Shown: positions 8,993 through 18,108 of the stretch, piece by piece
Position numbering within the stretch: position 1 is the first letter of the stretch
Layout of the letters: each line of letters opens with the position of its first letter
IMG/VR virus record: IMGVR_UViG_3300037847_000264
Span: 1-57,627 of that record
Source: a virus
Reading direction: 5' to 3' (one strand)
Length of the DNA stretch: 57,627 nucleotides
Position numbers and translations under genes: made by a program
Notes under the pieces: model-generated
The model's input: only the letters and a program-made list of their open reading frames with translations
The model's database searches: none
Told to the model about the DNA's origin: nothing

Positions 8993-9508
8993 ATGTATAA
9001 TGCACCAATTCCAGGAGAGTCTTTAACGGTAGAACCAAAGAGTATGCCGTATGAAAGACCGCCAGAAATATCAGATCCTATAAAAGCTTTAGATGTACAC
9101 ATTGATAACCTATCAAATCCTACAGCTATGGAAGATGTACTATTCTTTTTAGAAATGGGTACACCTCTAACCAATTTGACAGAGGGTATTCTTAGAAGTG
9201 CAGTTATGGAAGGTATACACAGTGTTGATATAAGTCTTATTATTGCACCTGTTGTACATGAATTTATTCGTAAACATGCCATTGCAGCTGACTTAGATTT
9301 TGATGAGGGTTTTGATACTTCAAGACAAGATGAAGCTATACAGTATGAACGTGATACTATGAGAGCTAAAAATATGTTGCGTAAATTAAGGGAACAAGAG
9401 GGTACTGAAGAAGAACCACCTATGATGATGGCACAACCACAAGAAGAAGCAATGCCTGAAGAGCCTCCAAAAGAAGAAGCTCCTAAAGGTTTAATGGCGA
9501 GGGTATAA
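8993..9508 (+). CDS. Conserved marine-phage virion-region protein, 171 aa
   Basis: MYNAPIPGESLTVEPKSMPYERPP begins a protein with a Pro-rich head, a helical middle (about residues 40-125) and a disordered Pro/Glu-rich tail (QPQEEAMPEEPPKEEAPKG). I recognise the general type from marine podoviruses between lysozyme and internal virion proteins, but know no function. The genes on both sides are separated by 2-11 bases, so it belongs to the same late operon. A minor or internal capsid role is an inference. Confidence 0.65.
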   Translation: MYNAPIPGESLTVEPKSMPYERPPEISDPIKALDVHIDNLSNPTAMEDVLFFLEMGTPLTNLTEGILRSAVMEGIHSVDISLIIAPVVHEFIRKHAIAADLDFDEGFDTSRQDEAIQYERDTMRAKNMLRKLREQEGTEEEPPMMMAQPQEEAMPEEPPKEEAPKGLMARV

Positions 9509-9510
9509 CA

Positions 9511-10518
9511 ATGGCATTTAGTTGGGTTGGTTTTAAAAACTACGTAGATTGGGCAGATGAAAAACAAGCCGAAGAACAAAAGAGGATGGACGACAAAGAA
9601 GCCTTAATATTTAGCATAGCTGGGAAGTATGGTGTAGACTTCTTAAATGGTGGTGCTAACACTACATTAGCAGGAGCTTCTGCAACTACAGAAGGTTTTA
9701 ATCAGGCTGCTAGTAGTAAAAGTGGTATTGCGGTTAAGGTTTTACAAGACAAATATAACATAAGTGATGATGTTCTTGTGCCTATAATTGCTAGTGGTGA
9801 TAAAGAAGGGCCAGCTAAATTATTAGCTCAATTAGAAAAACAAAGAATTGAGTATGAAAAAAGAAAAATGCAAATACCTGAGTCTGTTATTGCTCAAATT
9901 GCAGAAAGTGCTATAACAACTCAACCATCTGGAAAGAAAATAAACTTTGACAAGATGGAAGAGTACATAGGCCGTGAGATGGACTCATTGTATAAAGCAA
10001 TTTTAACAGCTCAAAGCACAAAAGCAGGTGAGGTTTTTGTACCAGAGGCAGCTTTTGCCCCGAATCCTGATCAAGATGATTTAGATAGATTTGAAAAACG
10101 TGCGCTTAGTTTTAATGTATCTCGTGCGGCAAATGAGATTAGTTTACTAAACAAACAATTAACTACACTTCAACAACTTCAAGAGTCACAAAACTTAAGT
10201 GTACAAAAACAAGCTGAATTAAGTTGGATTACCGACAGATTAGTAGAAGTAAAAGATAAGCTTGAATCTTATGAAAAAGGTAATATTGTACCTATTGCAG
10301 GTTTATATGGTACTTTATATTTTGATCAGTTACTAGAAGCTTATCCTAGTTTTAAAGGTGTGCCACTTAACCCTGCACTTTTAAACGAATCTAAAGCAAA
10401 TCAAATTACTGTACCTAGCAGAGCTGTAGCAGAAAGCTTGGCAAGAGCAGGTATACTTAAAGTTGGTGACGTAGTAATAAACTTAGAGACAAACAAAAAA
10501 ATTAAAATTGGTGGATAA
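9511..10518 (+). CDS. Internal virion-like protein, 335 aa, function unknown
   Basis: A soluble, helix-rich protein with a Trp/Lys-rich first segment (SWVGFKNYVDWADEKQAEEQ) and a coiled-coil region around residues 205-255 (ISLLNKQLTTLQQLQESQ ... LSWITDRLVEVKDKLESYEK). It starts two bases after the preceding stop, and its own stop lies directly against the next ATG. No catalytic motif was found. Context between the lysozyme and a 1191-residue protein supports an ejected or internal virion component. Confidence 0.6.
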   Translation: MAFSWVGFKNYVDWADEKQAEEQKRMDDKEALIFSIAGKYGVDFLNGGANTTLAGASATTEGFNQAASSKSGIAVKVLQDKYNISDDVLVPIIASGDKEGPAKLLAQLEKQRIEYEKRKMQIPESVIAQIAESAITTQPSGKKINFDKMEEYIGREMDSLYKAILTAQSTKAGEVFVPEAAFAPNPDQDDLDRFEKRALSFNVSRAANEISLLNKQLTTLQQLQESQNLSVQKQAELSWITDRLVEVKDKLESYEKGNIVPIAGLYGTLYFDQLLEAYPSFKGVPLNPALLNESKANQITVPSRAVAESLARAGILKVGDVVINLETNKKIKIGG

Positions 10519-13500
10519 ATGGACGAGTTTGAACAGCCAATTATTATAGGCGGAACTCAACCTGAACCCCCTATAGTTTTTGATCCAGATTTTGAAGAGC
10601 CTATTAGCATAGGTGAATCTATTTTTAATACAGACCCTATTGTATCTCAAGGTGTAGACAACTCTTCTTATACAGATCTTAACAATATATTTAGTCAGTA
10701 CAATCGTAAGCTAACTAAAGAAGACATCTTAAAAGATGATCGTCTTATGGATGTTATTCGTACTAACTTAGAAGCTAGGTTTACCCCAGGTGGCGCACTA
10801 ACTAAAGCCAGACGTGGACTTACAGGCTTAAGCGGTGGTGCTATTGGAGGTTTATCTTCTCAAGACTATCGTGACATGAGTGATGAAGATGTCTTCGAGG
10901 TCTGGCAAAACTATCAACGATCTTTTTCTGGTGGTCAGACTGTAACCACAGCTAATGAAATAGCTTATGGTATGGGTGCTGATGACACTATTAAAGCCCA
11001 ATTAGGCGCTGGATATTTATTGTTCGATCAGATGGACAATGCATTTACTGGTGAAGGTTCTTGGGCTGAGATGGGTGACGCAATCTGGGACTACGGTAAG
11101 TCTGCAGTATACGACCCATCAACTATTCTTTCCCTTGGTCTTGGTAAAATTATTGGTTGGGGTGGAACTAAAGCAGGTTCCGCAGCGGCTAGGTCTATGA
11201 TGACCAAGGCTTATCAAAACCAAATTAAAAAGGGTGTTACTAAGAAAACAGCTTTATCTAATATAGGTACAGCTGCAGCTAAGTCTTTACCTTATGCTAC
11301 AGCAGATGCTATTATAGGAGCTGGAGTTGATGTAGCTTATCAGATGCAGCTTATAGACGTAGGCGCTCAAGAAGAATACAGCAAGTTACAAACTTCCTTT
11401 GCTGCTTTAGGCTCTCTTGTCGTAATACCTACACTAGTTAGTCTAGGAGCTACAGCTAAAGAACTTCGTAAGAGTCCTTATGCCCCACAGTTTTTAGCTT
11501 ATAAAGAGTTTGATAAAACAGCTCTTAAACTTAGTGCAGATGAAGCTGAAAAACAGCTAAACAAAAGAGTCATTAAGGGTATGGTGCTTGACTCTGTTGA
11601 TGAAAACTTTGGACTAGTTCGTGGCGACACCAAAAACTTTTTAGAGTGGGCTGAGTTTAGACGTAAAGCAAAAGATCGTGTAACTGTACGTGGTGAAAGA
11701 TATACTGATGACGAAATAACCAACGCATTTTTTCAACAATTTTTCTTAGGTAGTGTAGATGGATCTACTAAAGGTTACTATCAAGTACTAAAAGAAGCTG
11801 GGTTTGTTTTACATCCAGCTATGAAAGAAAAATATGGTACAGCAGGTGCATTTGCACAGACCATAAAGTTTCTAACCCCAGCTAAAGTAAAGTCTGTTGT
11901 TAAAAAGTTTGAAGATGACACAGGTTATAAGCTAAGGTTTATGGATGCTGAAGGTAACATTGTTACTGGAGATAAAGTAACTCCTGTAAGTTTAGCTGCA
12001 CACTTTGGTCGTCAAGCAAGCGTTGCAGGTGAAAGTCTTTGGTTATCATCACATCTTAGTAGACTTGAAAAGTCTGGTGTAAATGTTAAACAAGCGGTAG
12101 AAATAGCTGGAGGTAAGACTAAACCTACAGAAGATCCAAAACGTTTACAATATTTACTGTCAGTATACAAAAGACTTATAACATCTCACTTATCTACAAC
12201 TGGTGCAAACGTAAAAGGTTTTACACAGCTTGTATCTTTAAACAGCGTTGCTGATATTTTTACAGCTTCTGTAAACTTAGGTCAATCAGGTGTTGCAAAA
12301 ATGATGGGTGACACAGCAGCTGCAGAAGTGTTTTACAATAGAGCATATGGCTCTTTGTTTGGCGCACTTCGTCGTGGTGCTGATGTATTTTCTCCAGATA
12401 TACCAATAGAATACGCAGATAAAATACTAGCACTTAACCCTGAAGAAGCGGCTAAGTTGTTTAGAGATGTTGCTGGAGATGGTGGTGTTAGAGATGCACT
12501 AACAGATTTTAATCTTGACCCCAATAATATACTTTATAAAGGTGTAGATGTAACAACTAAAGGCGCTCAAACAGTGAGTATGGTTAGACTACAAGATGAT
12601 TTAACTAAGCGTTGGGCATTTGGTACAAATGTAAACCAAGCTATTATGAGAGCTTATGGTCAAACACCAGAAGAATTTTTTAAACGATCTGATGCTGCAC
12701 TTGAAATGGCTTCTGACAAATTTCAAAAAGAAGTACTTGATAAGGCTGTGTTTAGAACACTACGAGAAACTGCATCTGTAAACTGGTCTAGTTTGCCAGG
12801 AAAAGAAAGTTTAATATCTGCTAGAACATGGGCAAAAGGTTTTGAATTTTTTACAAACAGAACACCAGTAGGTTTTGTCGTACCTTTCGGTAGTTTTTTA
12901 AATACTACTGCAGCTACAATGGGTGATTTAACTGGTATAAATGCCCTTAGATTTGGCATTAAAAGAATGACTGGTAAAGAGTTAGATTTTGCAACTCGTG
13001 AAGGTGCTGAGTCTCTCGGTAGAATGGCAGCAGGTTGGTCTATAATAACTCTAGGTGTTTATGCCAGAGGTGGTGGTAAAGATAGGATAGAAAACAATCT
13101 TGCTTATAACCAAGACTTGCAAGATGATGGATCTATACAAGACAGACGTTATGATTGGCCACTATCTACTATGAGATTGTTATCTCAAATAGCTGCTCAT
13201 GGTATGGGCGATAGTAATAATATTACTGATATTAAATTTGATAACATACCATCAGATCTTTTAAAAGAATTAGGAACACAAATAGGTGGTCAATCTGTAA
13301 GAGACTTAGATGAAGTTGGTCAGACAATGATCTATGCAAGTGAGCAACTTATAGAAGGTAATGCACAACCATTAATTGAAATGATGCAAGGCGCTGGTAG
13401 TCGTATAGTGAATGGTATGACAAGACCACTTGATCCAGTTAATCAGGTTGTAGGTATGGTAACTGATTCTAATATGAATCCAGATCTACGACAAGGTGCT

Positions 13501-14094
13501 GAGTTTCAAAACCAAATGCTTCGTTATGTAAATAATATTATTGGTGGTACAGAAGATGCGCCTCGAAGATCTACACCTACAAGAGGTTCTCAATATATAC
13601 CTGATATTGGTAAACAAATATTAGGTAACAGAACTTTACAAACTCCTAACCTTGTAGAAAAAATGATGAATGCTGCTGGTAAACCTTACTGGAAATCAAT
13701 TCGTTTTGACGGGCCAGCAGAGATACGAAATAAAATGGATGGATTAGCTGCCCCATTCTTTGAAGCTGCTGCTATAGAGTATCTCAAAAAGAATCCAAAT
13801 TACTTTGAGTTACCACAGCAAGACAAAGAAAAAATATTAAATCAAATGGCAGTTGAAGTTAGAGCTAATGTACTAAGTACAATGGAAGCTGGTATGCCCC
13901 GAAGCATAAACGTACTTAGACTTCTAACAAATAAAAATAAAAAACAAGTTAAAAATGTTATGGAGTTTTTAAATATAGAAGGTCCACTTGAAGATGTGTT
14001 GCAACAAGAGGACGCACTTCAAAAGTTACTAAAGATACAAGCGTTGGTAGATAACTACGATGATATATTTTATGGTGACTTAAACTTAGACTAA
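10519..14094 (+). CDS. Very large internal virion (ejection) protein, 1191 aa
   Basis: This is the largest gene of the phage and the last of the plus-strand late operon. The protein is soluble and helical, with Gly/Ala-rich stretches (GLTGLSGGAIGGLSSQDYRD; GIIAGVDVAYQ-like region near 270-285) and no clear enzymatic signature. Size, position at the operon end and neighbours match the giant ejected core proteins of podoviruses (the place of T7 gp16), but I see no transglycosylase motif, so the name is positional. It ends 13 bases before a convergent minus-strand gene. Confidence 0.65.
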   Translation: MDEFEQPIIIGGTQPEPPIVFDPDFEEPISIGESIFNTDPIVSQGVDNSSYTDLNNIFSQYNRKLTKEDILKDDRLMDVIRTNLEARFTPGGALTKARRGLTGLSGGAIGGLSSQDYRDMSDEDVFEVWQNYQRSFSGGQTVTTANEIAYGMGADDTIKAQLGAGYLLFDQMDNAFTGEGSWAEMGDAIWDYGKSAVYDPSTILSLGLGKIIGWGGTKAGSAAARSMMTKAYQNQIKKGVTKKTALSNIGTAAAKSLPYATADAIIGAGVDVAYQMQLIDVGAQEEYSKLQTSFAALGSLVVIPTLVSLGATAKELRKSPYAPQFLAYKEFDKTALKLSADEAEKQLNKRVIKGMVLDSVDENFGLVRGDTKNFLEWAEFRRKAKDRVTVRGERYTDDEITNAFFQQFFLGSVDGSTKGYYQVLKEAGFVLHPAMKEKYGTAGAFAQTIKFLTPAKVKSVVKKFEDDTGYKLRFMDAEGNIVTGDKVTPVSLAAHFGRQASVAGESLWLSSHLSRLEKSGVNVKQAVEIAGGKTKPTEDPKRLQYLLSVYKRLITSHLSTTGANVKGFTQLVSLNSVADIFTASVNLGQSGVAKMMGDTAAAEVFYNRAYGSLFGALRRGADVFSPDIPIEYADKILALNPEEAAKLFRDVAGDGGVRDALTDFNLDPNNILYKGVDVTTKGAQTVSMVRLQDDLTKRWAFGTNVNQAIMRAYGQTPEEFFKRSDAALEMASDKFQKEVLDKAVFRTLRETASVNWSSLPGKESLISARTWAKGFEFFTNRTPVGFVVPFGSFLNTTAATMGDLTGINALRFGIKRMTGKELDFATREGAESLGRMAAGWSIITLGVYARGGGKDRIENNLAYNQDLQDDGSIQDRRYDWPLSTMRLLSQIAAHGMGDSNNITDIKFDNIPSDLLKELGTQIGGQSVRDLDEVGQTMIYASEQLIEGNAQPLIEMMQGAGSRIVNGMTRPLDPVNQVVGMVTDSNMNPDLRQGAEFQNQMLRYVNNIIGGTEDAPRRSTPTRGSQYIPDIGKQILGNRTLQTPNLVEKMMNAAGKPYWKSIRFDGPAEIRNKMDGLAAPFFEAAAIEYLKKNPNYFELPQQDKEKILNQMAVEVRANVLSTMEAGMPRSINVLRLLTNKNKKQVKNVMEFLNIEGPLEDVLQQEDALQKLLKIQALVDNYDDIFYGDLNLD

Positions 14095-14100
14095 AAGAAA

Positions 14101-14123
14101 AGAGGTCTTACGACCCCTCCTCT
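14101..14123. terminator. Possible weak bidirectional terminator between convergent operons
   Basis: AGAGGTC-TTAC-GACCCCTCCTCT can fold with GAGGTC facing GACC...CTC, and it lies exactly where the plus-strand late operon meets the minus-strand early operon. There is no clean U-run and the stem is imperfect, so read-through is possible. Confidence 0.3.
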
Positions 14124-14341
14124 AACATTTTATCTGCCCACTCATAAGCTTCTCTTCTTATATCTTCAAACCTAACATAGCCTGGTTGGTTAGCCAACAG
14201 TCCTGCAAGAGCTTGACCTGCTAGGTATATACGTGCTGTCATTGGTTTATCTGGTGGCAGCTTTTTTTGTTTGAACTGTCTAGCTTCTTCCAATAAATTG
14301 TTTGTTTTAGGTGGTCTACCTCTAGGTTTTTTTATCTCCAT
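14108..14341 (-). CDS. Small basic AT-hook-like protein, 77 aa
   Basis: The N-terminus MEIKKPRGRPPK contains an AT-hook core (PRGRPPK), which in other proteins inserts in the minor groove of AT-rich DNA. It is followed by a helical region (LLEEARQFKQKKL ... EDIRREAYEWADKMLEEGS). It is the most distal gene of the long minus-strand operon. I infer a DNA-binding accessory role, perhaps nucleoid or replication related. It has no enzymatic motif. Confidence 0.65.
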   Translation of the reverse strand: MEIKKPRGRPPKTNNLLEEARQFKQKKLPPDKPMTARIYLAGQALAGLLANQPGYVRFEDIRREAYEWADKMLEEGS

Positions 14342-14342
14342 A

Positions 14343-14678
14343 TTATTTCCTTGACTGCTGCTGTATTAAAGCCTCAAGATACCATCGGGCTTTCTTTAAA
14401 TCTTCTATACCATTTTTATATCTCCAACGGTGTAGATATTTAGCAATGTTTCCTCGTAGATAGCCAGTGTATTCATCGTTACTTAAAAAGTCTTTTATAT
14501 ATTCTATGCACTCTATCCTACCCTGACCATAATGAGGAGGGTTATTTACAGAGTCTTCTATATCTTCTATGTCATCAAACAGATCTTCAATTTCAAACTC
14601 TGCTTCCTTATCTAGTTTATTTTTATTTAGTTCAGGAAACAACATTCCTTGATCTTTAAGGTATTCATCTACAATCAT
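14343..14678 (-). CDS. DUF3310-family protein
   Basis: A 111-residue protein. The C-terminal half carries the DUF3310 pattern: NPPHYGQGRIECIEYIKDFL, then YLRGNIAKYLHRWRYKN, then EDLKKARWYLEAL. The acidic N-terminal half (residues 25-48) is phage-specific. DUF3310 proteins are common beside nucleotide-metabolism genes in phages; their biochemical role is not settled. It overlaps the upstream nuclease-like gene by four bases, so the two are co-translated. Confidence 0.8.
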   Translation of the reverse strand: MIVDEYLKDQGMLFPELNKNKLDKEAEFEIEDLFDDIEDIEDSVNNPPHYGQGRIECIEYIKDFLSNDEYTGYLRGNIAKYLHRWRYKNGIEDLKKARWYLEALIQQQSRK

Positions 14679-15154
14679 TGCACCTCCACTACATGCTCAG
14701 TATGCTCTAACAAAAAGTCTACAGGTATCATTGCTGCTAGATCGTGTCGTCCTGGCCTAGTGTTTAAACCCCACAAACCTCTATAATGCTCTGTACATTT
14801 TTCCTGTAGTAAGTTGTTTACTTTATTTGGATCAACAAGAATAAATTTATCTTCTAATCTAAAAGCAATAAACCTTTTTTCTTTATTGGGTGTACCCCAC
14901 CCAGGTTTACCTGTAACATTTTTAAACTCCCACCAATGTATTGAGTAATCAACTGGGCCACCACGATACTTACGCTTACCTGCTTTGATGTCTACCTTTC
15001 CAAACTCTTTATCTAAAACATCCCAATGTTCATTCATATCCTCAGTGCGAGTAGCTCTGCGTATAAAATTATCTTGTCGTAAATTGGCAAACTCTTGTTC
15101 AGCCATTGTGCCTTCTTGAAAAGAATTATTATATTTTGTTCTAGCTGTTTGCAT
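14675..15154 (-). CDS. Putative PD-(D/E)XK nuclease-like protein, 159 aa
   Basis: It contains an acidic residue in EHWDVLDKEF, then KVDIKAGKR and WWEFKNVTGKPGWG, which fit the Asp ... Glu-X-Lys core of small PD-(D/E)XK enzymes, followed by a FIAFRLEDKFILVD strand pair. If active it would cut DNA, for example during recombination or host DNA breakdown. The ATG at 15154 overlaps the glutaredoxin gene by 14 bases and has AAAGGAG 10 bases upstream. An internal ATG at 15106 with GAAGG close by is an alternative start. Confidence 0.5.
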   Translation of the reverse strand: MQTARTKYNNSFQEGTMAEQEFANLRQDNFIRRATRTEDMNEHWDVLDKEFGKVDIKAGKRKYRGGPVDYSIHWWEFKNVTGKPGWGTPNKEKRFIAFRLEDKFILVDPNKVNNLLQEKCTEHYRGLWGLNTRPGRHDLAAMIPVDFLLEHTEHVVEVQ

Positions 15155-15377
15155 CTGAAAGATACTCCTTTAATTCTAACAGTCCACCAAGATGTGTTCC
15201 GTCTGGTTTAAATATTTGGGGTACTGTATTTATAGTAGACTTTTTTAATAAAGACAATACCCATTTACTACTTTGTGATTCAATATTATATTCAGTGCAG
15301 GATGCATCGACACTTTTTAGTAGTGCCTTTGCATCGTCACAAAAACTGCAGTGATCTCTTGTTATCATTACCCACAT
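15141..15377 (-). CDS. Glutaredoxin-like thiol-disulphide protein
   Basis: A 78-residue, single-domain protein with redox pair Cys10-Ser-Phe-Cys13 near the N-terminus, a cis-Pro segment TVPQIF and a terminal Gly-Gly (HLGGLLELKEYL): the standard glutaredoxin pattern. It starts in the stop of the class II ribonucleotide reductase gene (one-base overlap), so the two are made together. It probably re-reduces the C-terminal cysteine pair of that enzyme, using host glutathione or thioredoxin reductase. Confidence 0.88.
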   Translation of the reverse strand: MWVMITRDHCSFCDDAKALLKSVDASCTEYNIESQSSKWVLSLLKKSTINTVPQIFKPDGTHLGGLLELKEYLSDANS

Positions 15378-17272
15378 TATGTTATGTCCACTATTTCACA
15401 GGCATCACCACTACATGCCATTGTTTGCATTGCTACTGTGTTATCTTCCTGTTCATAGTCTGATAGTTTAGACCAATCAATCTTATCTGGCATACATGAC
15501 AGTAACATTTCATAGTCATGCTTACCGCAGTCTTGATATGGTGCTTGTTGATAGGTGTGATCAGAGTGTGGTAGAAATGACACACCTGACATTTCATCAA
15601 AGTGATCATAAACAAATGCACCTACAGCCATCCACTCATTATCACGCACTGTAATAGTTACAGATGGTTTATGCTCACACCAATGTCTTTGATAGGTAAG
15701 CCATAACTCTAGCTGCTCAATAGCAGTCATGTCGTCACGAGTTACAGCTTTATTAGGAGACTTTTGTGGAAAGCTAAACACTGTAGTAGTATCGCCTTTG
15801 AAAACACAAGGCTCATTAGGTATGCCTTGGTCTTTCATAAATTGTGTTAGAGGATCTTTGTTATCACCTCTTACTGTTCTTATGTAATACTTGCTGTGTC
15901 TTGCGTGTATTCCAGAGGCACTATCGACAAGCTGGCTAACCGTTCCGCTAGGCTTGACGCAGGTGATAGATGTACTCTGTGGTATGCCAAGGCGATCAGC
16001 ATACTCAATATTAGTGCTAACAGCAACTTCTCGTAAATGTTCAAGAGTCTTATCCAATCCTTTGTTTTTAGATGTTAGTAATGGGTTATCCATTATTCCA
16101 GTGAGCGACACACCCAACAGTCGTTCTTCTTCTGTATTTCGTTGCCACACTTTTCGCAGGTAAGGGAACTTAGTGTAGGAAGATTGAATCGTTCCAAGAA
16201 TAGTTGCCAACCTAACTTTACGTTCAAGATCATTGATACTATCTGTAGACCTAACCACGACCTCAGTGAGGTTACAAAATTGATAAGGCCGTAAGATAAT
16301 TTCGGAACATGGGTTAGTACCAAACTCATGGTTTGGATCACGTCTACCATATTTTTGAGCTTGTTTCTTAGATGCTTCACGATTAAAAACTCCTCGCTCA
16401 CCTGATTTACTTTCAACTAATGAAAGCCACTCACGCATAAATGTTTCTGTGTCTGGTCTTTCTGTATAGGTAACAGAGTTGTTTGCTAATGCACGATGTG
16501 CAGCAGTCTCCCACCACTGTCCAGACTTTGCATGACGCATACGATCATCACTAAGATTAGACAGTGAGATCATTGCACTACGTCTTACTCCACCAACTAC
16601 GACTATCTGACCAATAAAACACATAAGGTCATGACACTCTATAGAAGATAGCCTACGTCCTTGTGCATCTTTAAATGTTTTAACAGCAAAGTTAAACAAC
16701 TCTACAAGAGGCGCTGGTCCAGATGCCCTACCGCCAAATGTTTTTAACCTAGATCCTGCAGGACGCACACGAGAAACATCCCACTTAGGAATCTCACCTG
16801 CCCACAACAAGGCTAATAGTTGACGAAATGCTTTAGCCCAACCTTCTTTACTGTCTTTAACAACAATCATTGTGTCGCTATCGTATAAGTCAGGAACTTC
16901 TGGTAGCTTTTGTACGAACTGTCGCTCAACACTAAAGCCTACACCTGTACCACACAGAAGAATAAACATAGCCTCATCAAAAGATTTAGGATCATCTACT
17001 GGTAAGTAACTACAATTATATCCTGCAGTATTGTCACGATCTAGTGCAGCTCCTGCTGTCATCATGGCTCTCATACTTGGCATAACTTCTAGACTAAGTA
17101 TAGCTTGTTCTATTTCGTTTGTAGTTTGTTCGTCAACAATAGTATGTACAACATTAGATACATAACGACTAACTGTTTCAGGCCAAGACTCTCGACCCTT
17201 GTCGTCAAAGTATTTTGCATAACGTGACTTGTGTATAAAGGACTGATAGTCAGTAGGTAAATAATTATTCAT
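15377..17272 (-). CDS. nrdJ: Class II (adenosylcobalamin-dependent) ribonucleotide reductase, monomeric type
   Basis: A 631-residue enzyme that makes deoxyribonucleotides using a B12-derived radical. Cys87 (GYNCSYL) and Cys333 fit the redox pair at the active site. Cys322 with Glu324 in FGTNPCSEI fits the thiyl-radical cysteine. The extreme C-terminus holds Cys620-X4-Cys625, the shuttle pair of the monomeric Lactobacillus type. The Cys322 to Cys333 spacing equals that of the Lactobacillus enzyme (408/419). At 631 residues it is shorter than that 739-residue enzyme. Dependence on host or imported cobalamin is implied. Its start overlaps the stop of a 28-residue peptide gene (ATGA). Confidence 0.92.
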   Translation of the reverse strand: MNNYLPTDYQSFIHKSRYAKYFDDKGRESWPETVSRYVSNVVHTIVDEQTTNEIEQAILSLEVMPSMRAMMTAGAALDRDNTAGYNCSYLPVDDPKSFDEAMFILLCGTGVGFSVERQFVQKLPEVPDLYDSDTMIVVKDSKEGWAKAFRQLLALLWAGEIPKWDVSRVRPAGSRLKTFGGRASGPAPLVELFNFAVKTFKDAQGRRLSSIECHDLMCFIGQIVVVGGVRRSAMISLSNLSDDRMRHAKSGQWWETAAHRALANNSVTYTERPDTETFMREWLSLVESKSGERGVFNREASKKQAQKYGRRDPNHEFGTNPCSEIILRPYQFCNLTEVVVRSTDSINDLERKVRLATILGTIQSSYTKFPYLRKVWQRNTEEERLLGVSLTGIMDNPLLTSKNKGLDKTLEHLREVAVSTNIEYADRLGIPQSTSITCVKPSGTVSQLVDSASGIHARHSKYYIRTVRGDNKDPLTQFMKDQGIPNEPCVFKGDTTTVFSFPQKSPNKAVTRDDMTAIEQLELWLTYQRHWCEHKPSVTITVRDNEWMAVGAFVYDHFDEMSGVSFLPHSDHTYQQAPYQDCGKHDYEMLLSCMPDKIDWSKLSDYEQEDNTVAMQTMACSGDACEIVDIT

Positions 17273-17355
17273 CTATCGTATCTCCTTGTTACAACCCATA
17301 TAGCACCTGCAATTATTGATGCAAGTATAAACATTGCTGTTAATATTTCACTCAT
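17269..17355 (-). CDS. 28-residue membrane peptide coupled between mazG-like and nrdJ
   Basis: The ATG at 17353-17355 overlaps the TGA of the mazG-like gene (ATGA), and its own TGA overlaps the ATG of nrdJ (ATGA). An AGGAG ribosome site lies 7 bases upstream. The product, MSEILTAMFILASIIAGAIW followed by VVTRRYDR, is a single transmembrane helix with a basic cytoplasmic tail. The double stop/start overlap and good ribosome site make chance unlikely. Function is unknown; it may only relay ribosomes onto nrdJ. Confidence 0.6.
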   Translation of the reverse strand: MSEILTAMFILASIIAGAIWVVTRRYDR

Positions 17356-17711
17356 CTCTTGTCTCCTGATCCTGATAGCACACCACGTTCTTGTCTATCT
17401 TTTAATTTTTTAATGTTGTTATCTGCGACATCTTGCATGTTTACATTTAAGTCACGACATAAAGCAGCTATGTACCAAAGGCAGTCACCTACTTCATCTG
17501 CAATAGCTTCTCTATCAAACTTACCGTCACGCATTATCTTCTTTACTTTGTTTGCAACCTCTCCTGCTTCAGCAGCAAGTCCTAATGCAGGGTATATTAC
17601 TGCATGTTCTTGCTTGTATATAGCTGTACTTGCAGCAGCTCTTTGATAGTCGTTCATTTGATTAGAATCAAACAACTCAAAAGAGTCTATGTCAGTCCAC
17701 TTACTTATCAT
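17352..17711 (-). CDS. MazG-like nucleotide pyrophosphohydrolase
   Basis: A 119-residue protein with the single-domain MazG pattern: LGLAAEAGEVANKVKK supplies the Glu-X-X-Glu metal site and ADEVGDCLWYIAALC the Glu-X-X-Asp half, followed by DNNIKKLKDRQERG. Such enzymes hydrolyse NTPs or dNTPs to the monophosphate. In marine phages they are thought to shape nucleotide or alarmone pools. It is co-translated with a 53-residue gene upstream (11-base overlap) and a 28-residue gene downstream, in the nucleotide-supply part of the early operon. Confidence 0.85.
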   Translation of the reverse strand: MISKWTDIDSFELFDSNQMNDYQRAAASTAIYKQEHAVIYPALGLAAEAGEVANKVKKIMRDGKFDREAIADEVGDCLWYIAALCRDLNVNMQDVADNNIKKLKDRQERGVLSGSGDKR

Positions 17712-17862
17712 CTTTTACCTCGCATTCAAGTATTGTTGTATCATCAATGTCGTACATCAAGTTGTAAATTAAATCTGCTAACACTTCTTTATTGTCACCA
17801 AAGGTTTCTAAAAAGTTTGCATCTGGATCTACTCTAAGTCTAATGTTAATTTCAAACTCCAT
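17701..17862 (-). CDS. Small acidic protein, 53 aa, function unknown
   Basis: An ORF from ATG (17860-17862) to TAA (17701-17703) that overlaps the mazG-like start by 11 bases. The product (MEFEINIRLRVDPDANFLET ... ILECEVKDDK) is predicted strand-helix with an acidic surface. It fills what would otherwise be a 150-base gap in a gap-free operon. I do not recognise a family. Confidence 0.62.
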   Translation of the reverse strand: MEFEINIRLRVDPDANFLETFGDNKEVLADLIYNLMYDIDDTTILECEVKDDK

Positions 17863-17871
17863 GACGAACCC

Positions 17872-18108
17872 CTAGTTATATCCAGCCATAGCCGACATGT
17901 CAATAATTAACGGCTCTATTGTTCTCATAAAATGTTTCTGCCATTCGTAGGCATCATTAAAATCTTCGAACCAAAAATTATCATCTGCTATAATACCATC
18001 TACTTCTGCCCTACAAACCATGTACCAGTTTGCTTCTTCTGGTCCTTCTTCTGGACATTCTTCAGCAGCAATCGGCCCTTCAATTACATCCCATATTTTA
18101 ACTATCAT
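17872..18108 (-). CDS. Acidic protein, 78 aa, function unknown
   Basis: The product (MIVKIWDVIEGPIAAEECPE ... FWFEDFNDAYEWQKHFMRTI) is strongly acidic, with two Cys and several Trp/Phe, and looks like a compact alpha/beta protein. Its start overlaps the end of the upstream resolvase-like gene by 11 bases. No family recognised. The acidic, aromatic surface could suit a protein-binding inhibitor, but that is speculation. Confidence 0.6.
   Translation of the reverse strand: MIVKIWDVIEGPIAAEECPEEGPEEANWYMVCRAEVDGIIADDNFWFEDFNDAYEWQKHFMRTIEPLIIDMSAMAGYN

Noticed and set aside
8911-9579. 222-codon minus-strand ORF
   Set aside because: It lies wholly opposite recognised plus-strand genes, with unusual Ser/Ile/Cys-rich composition and no context.
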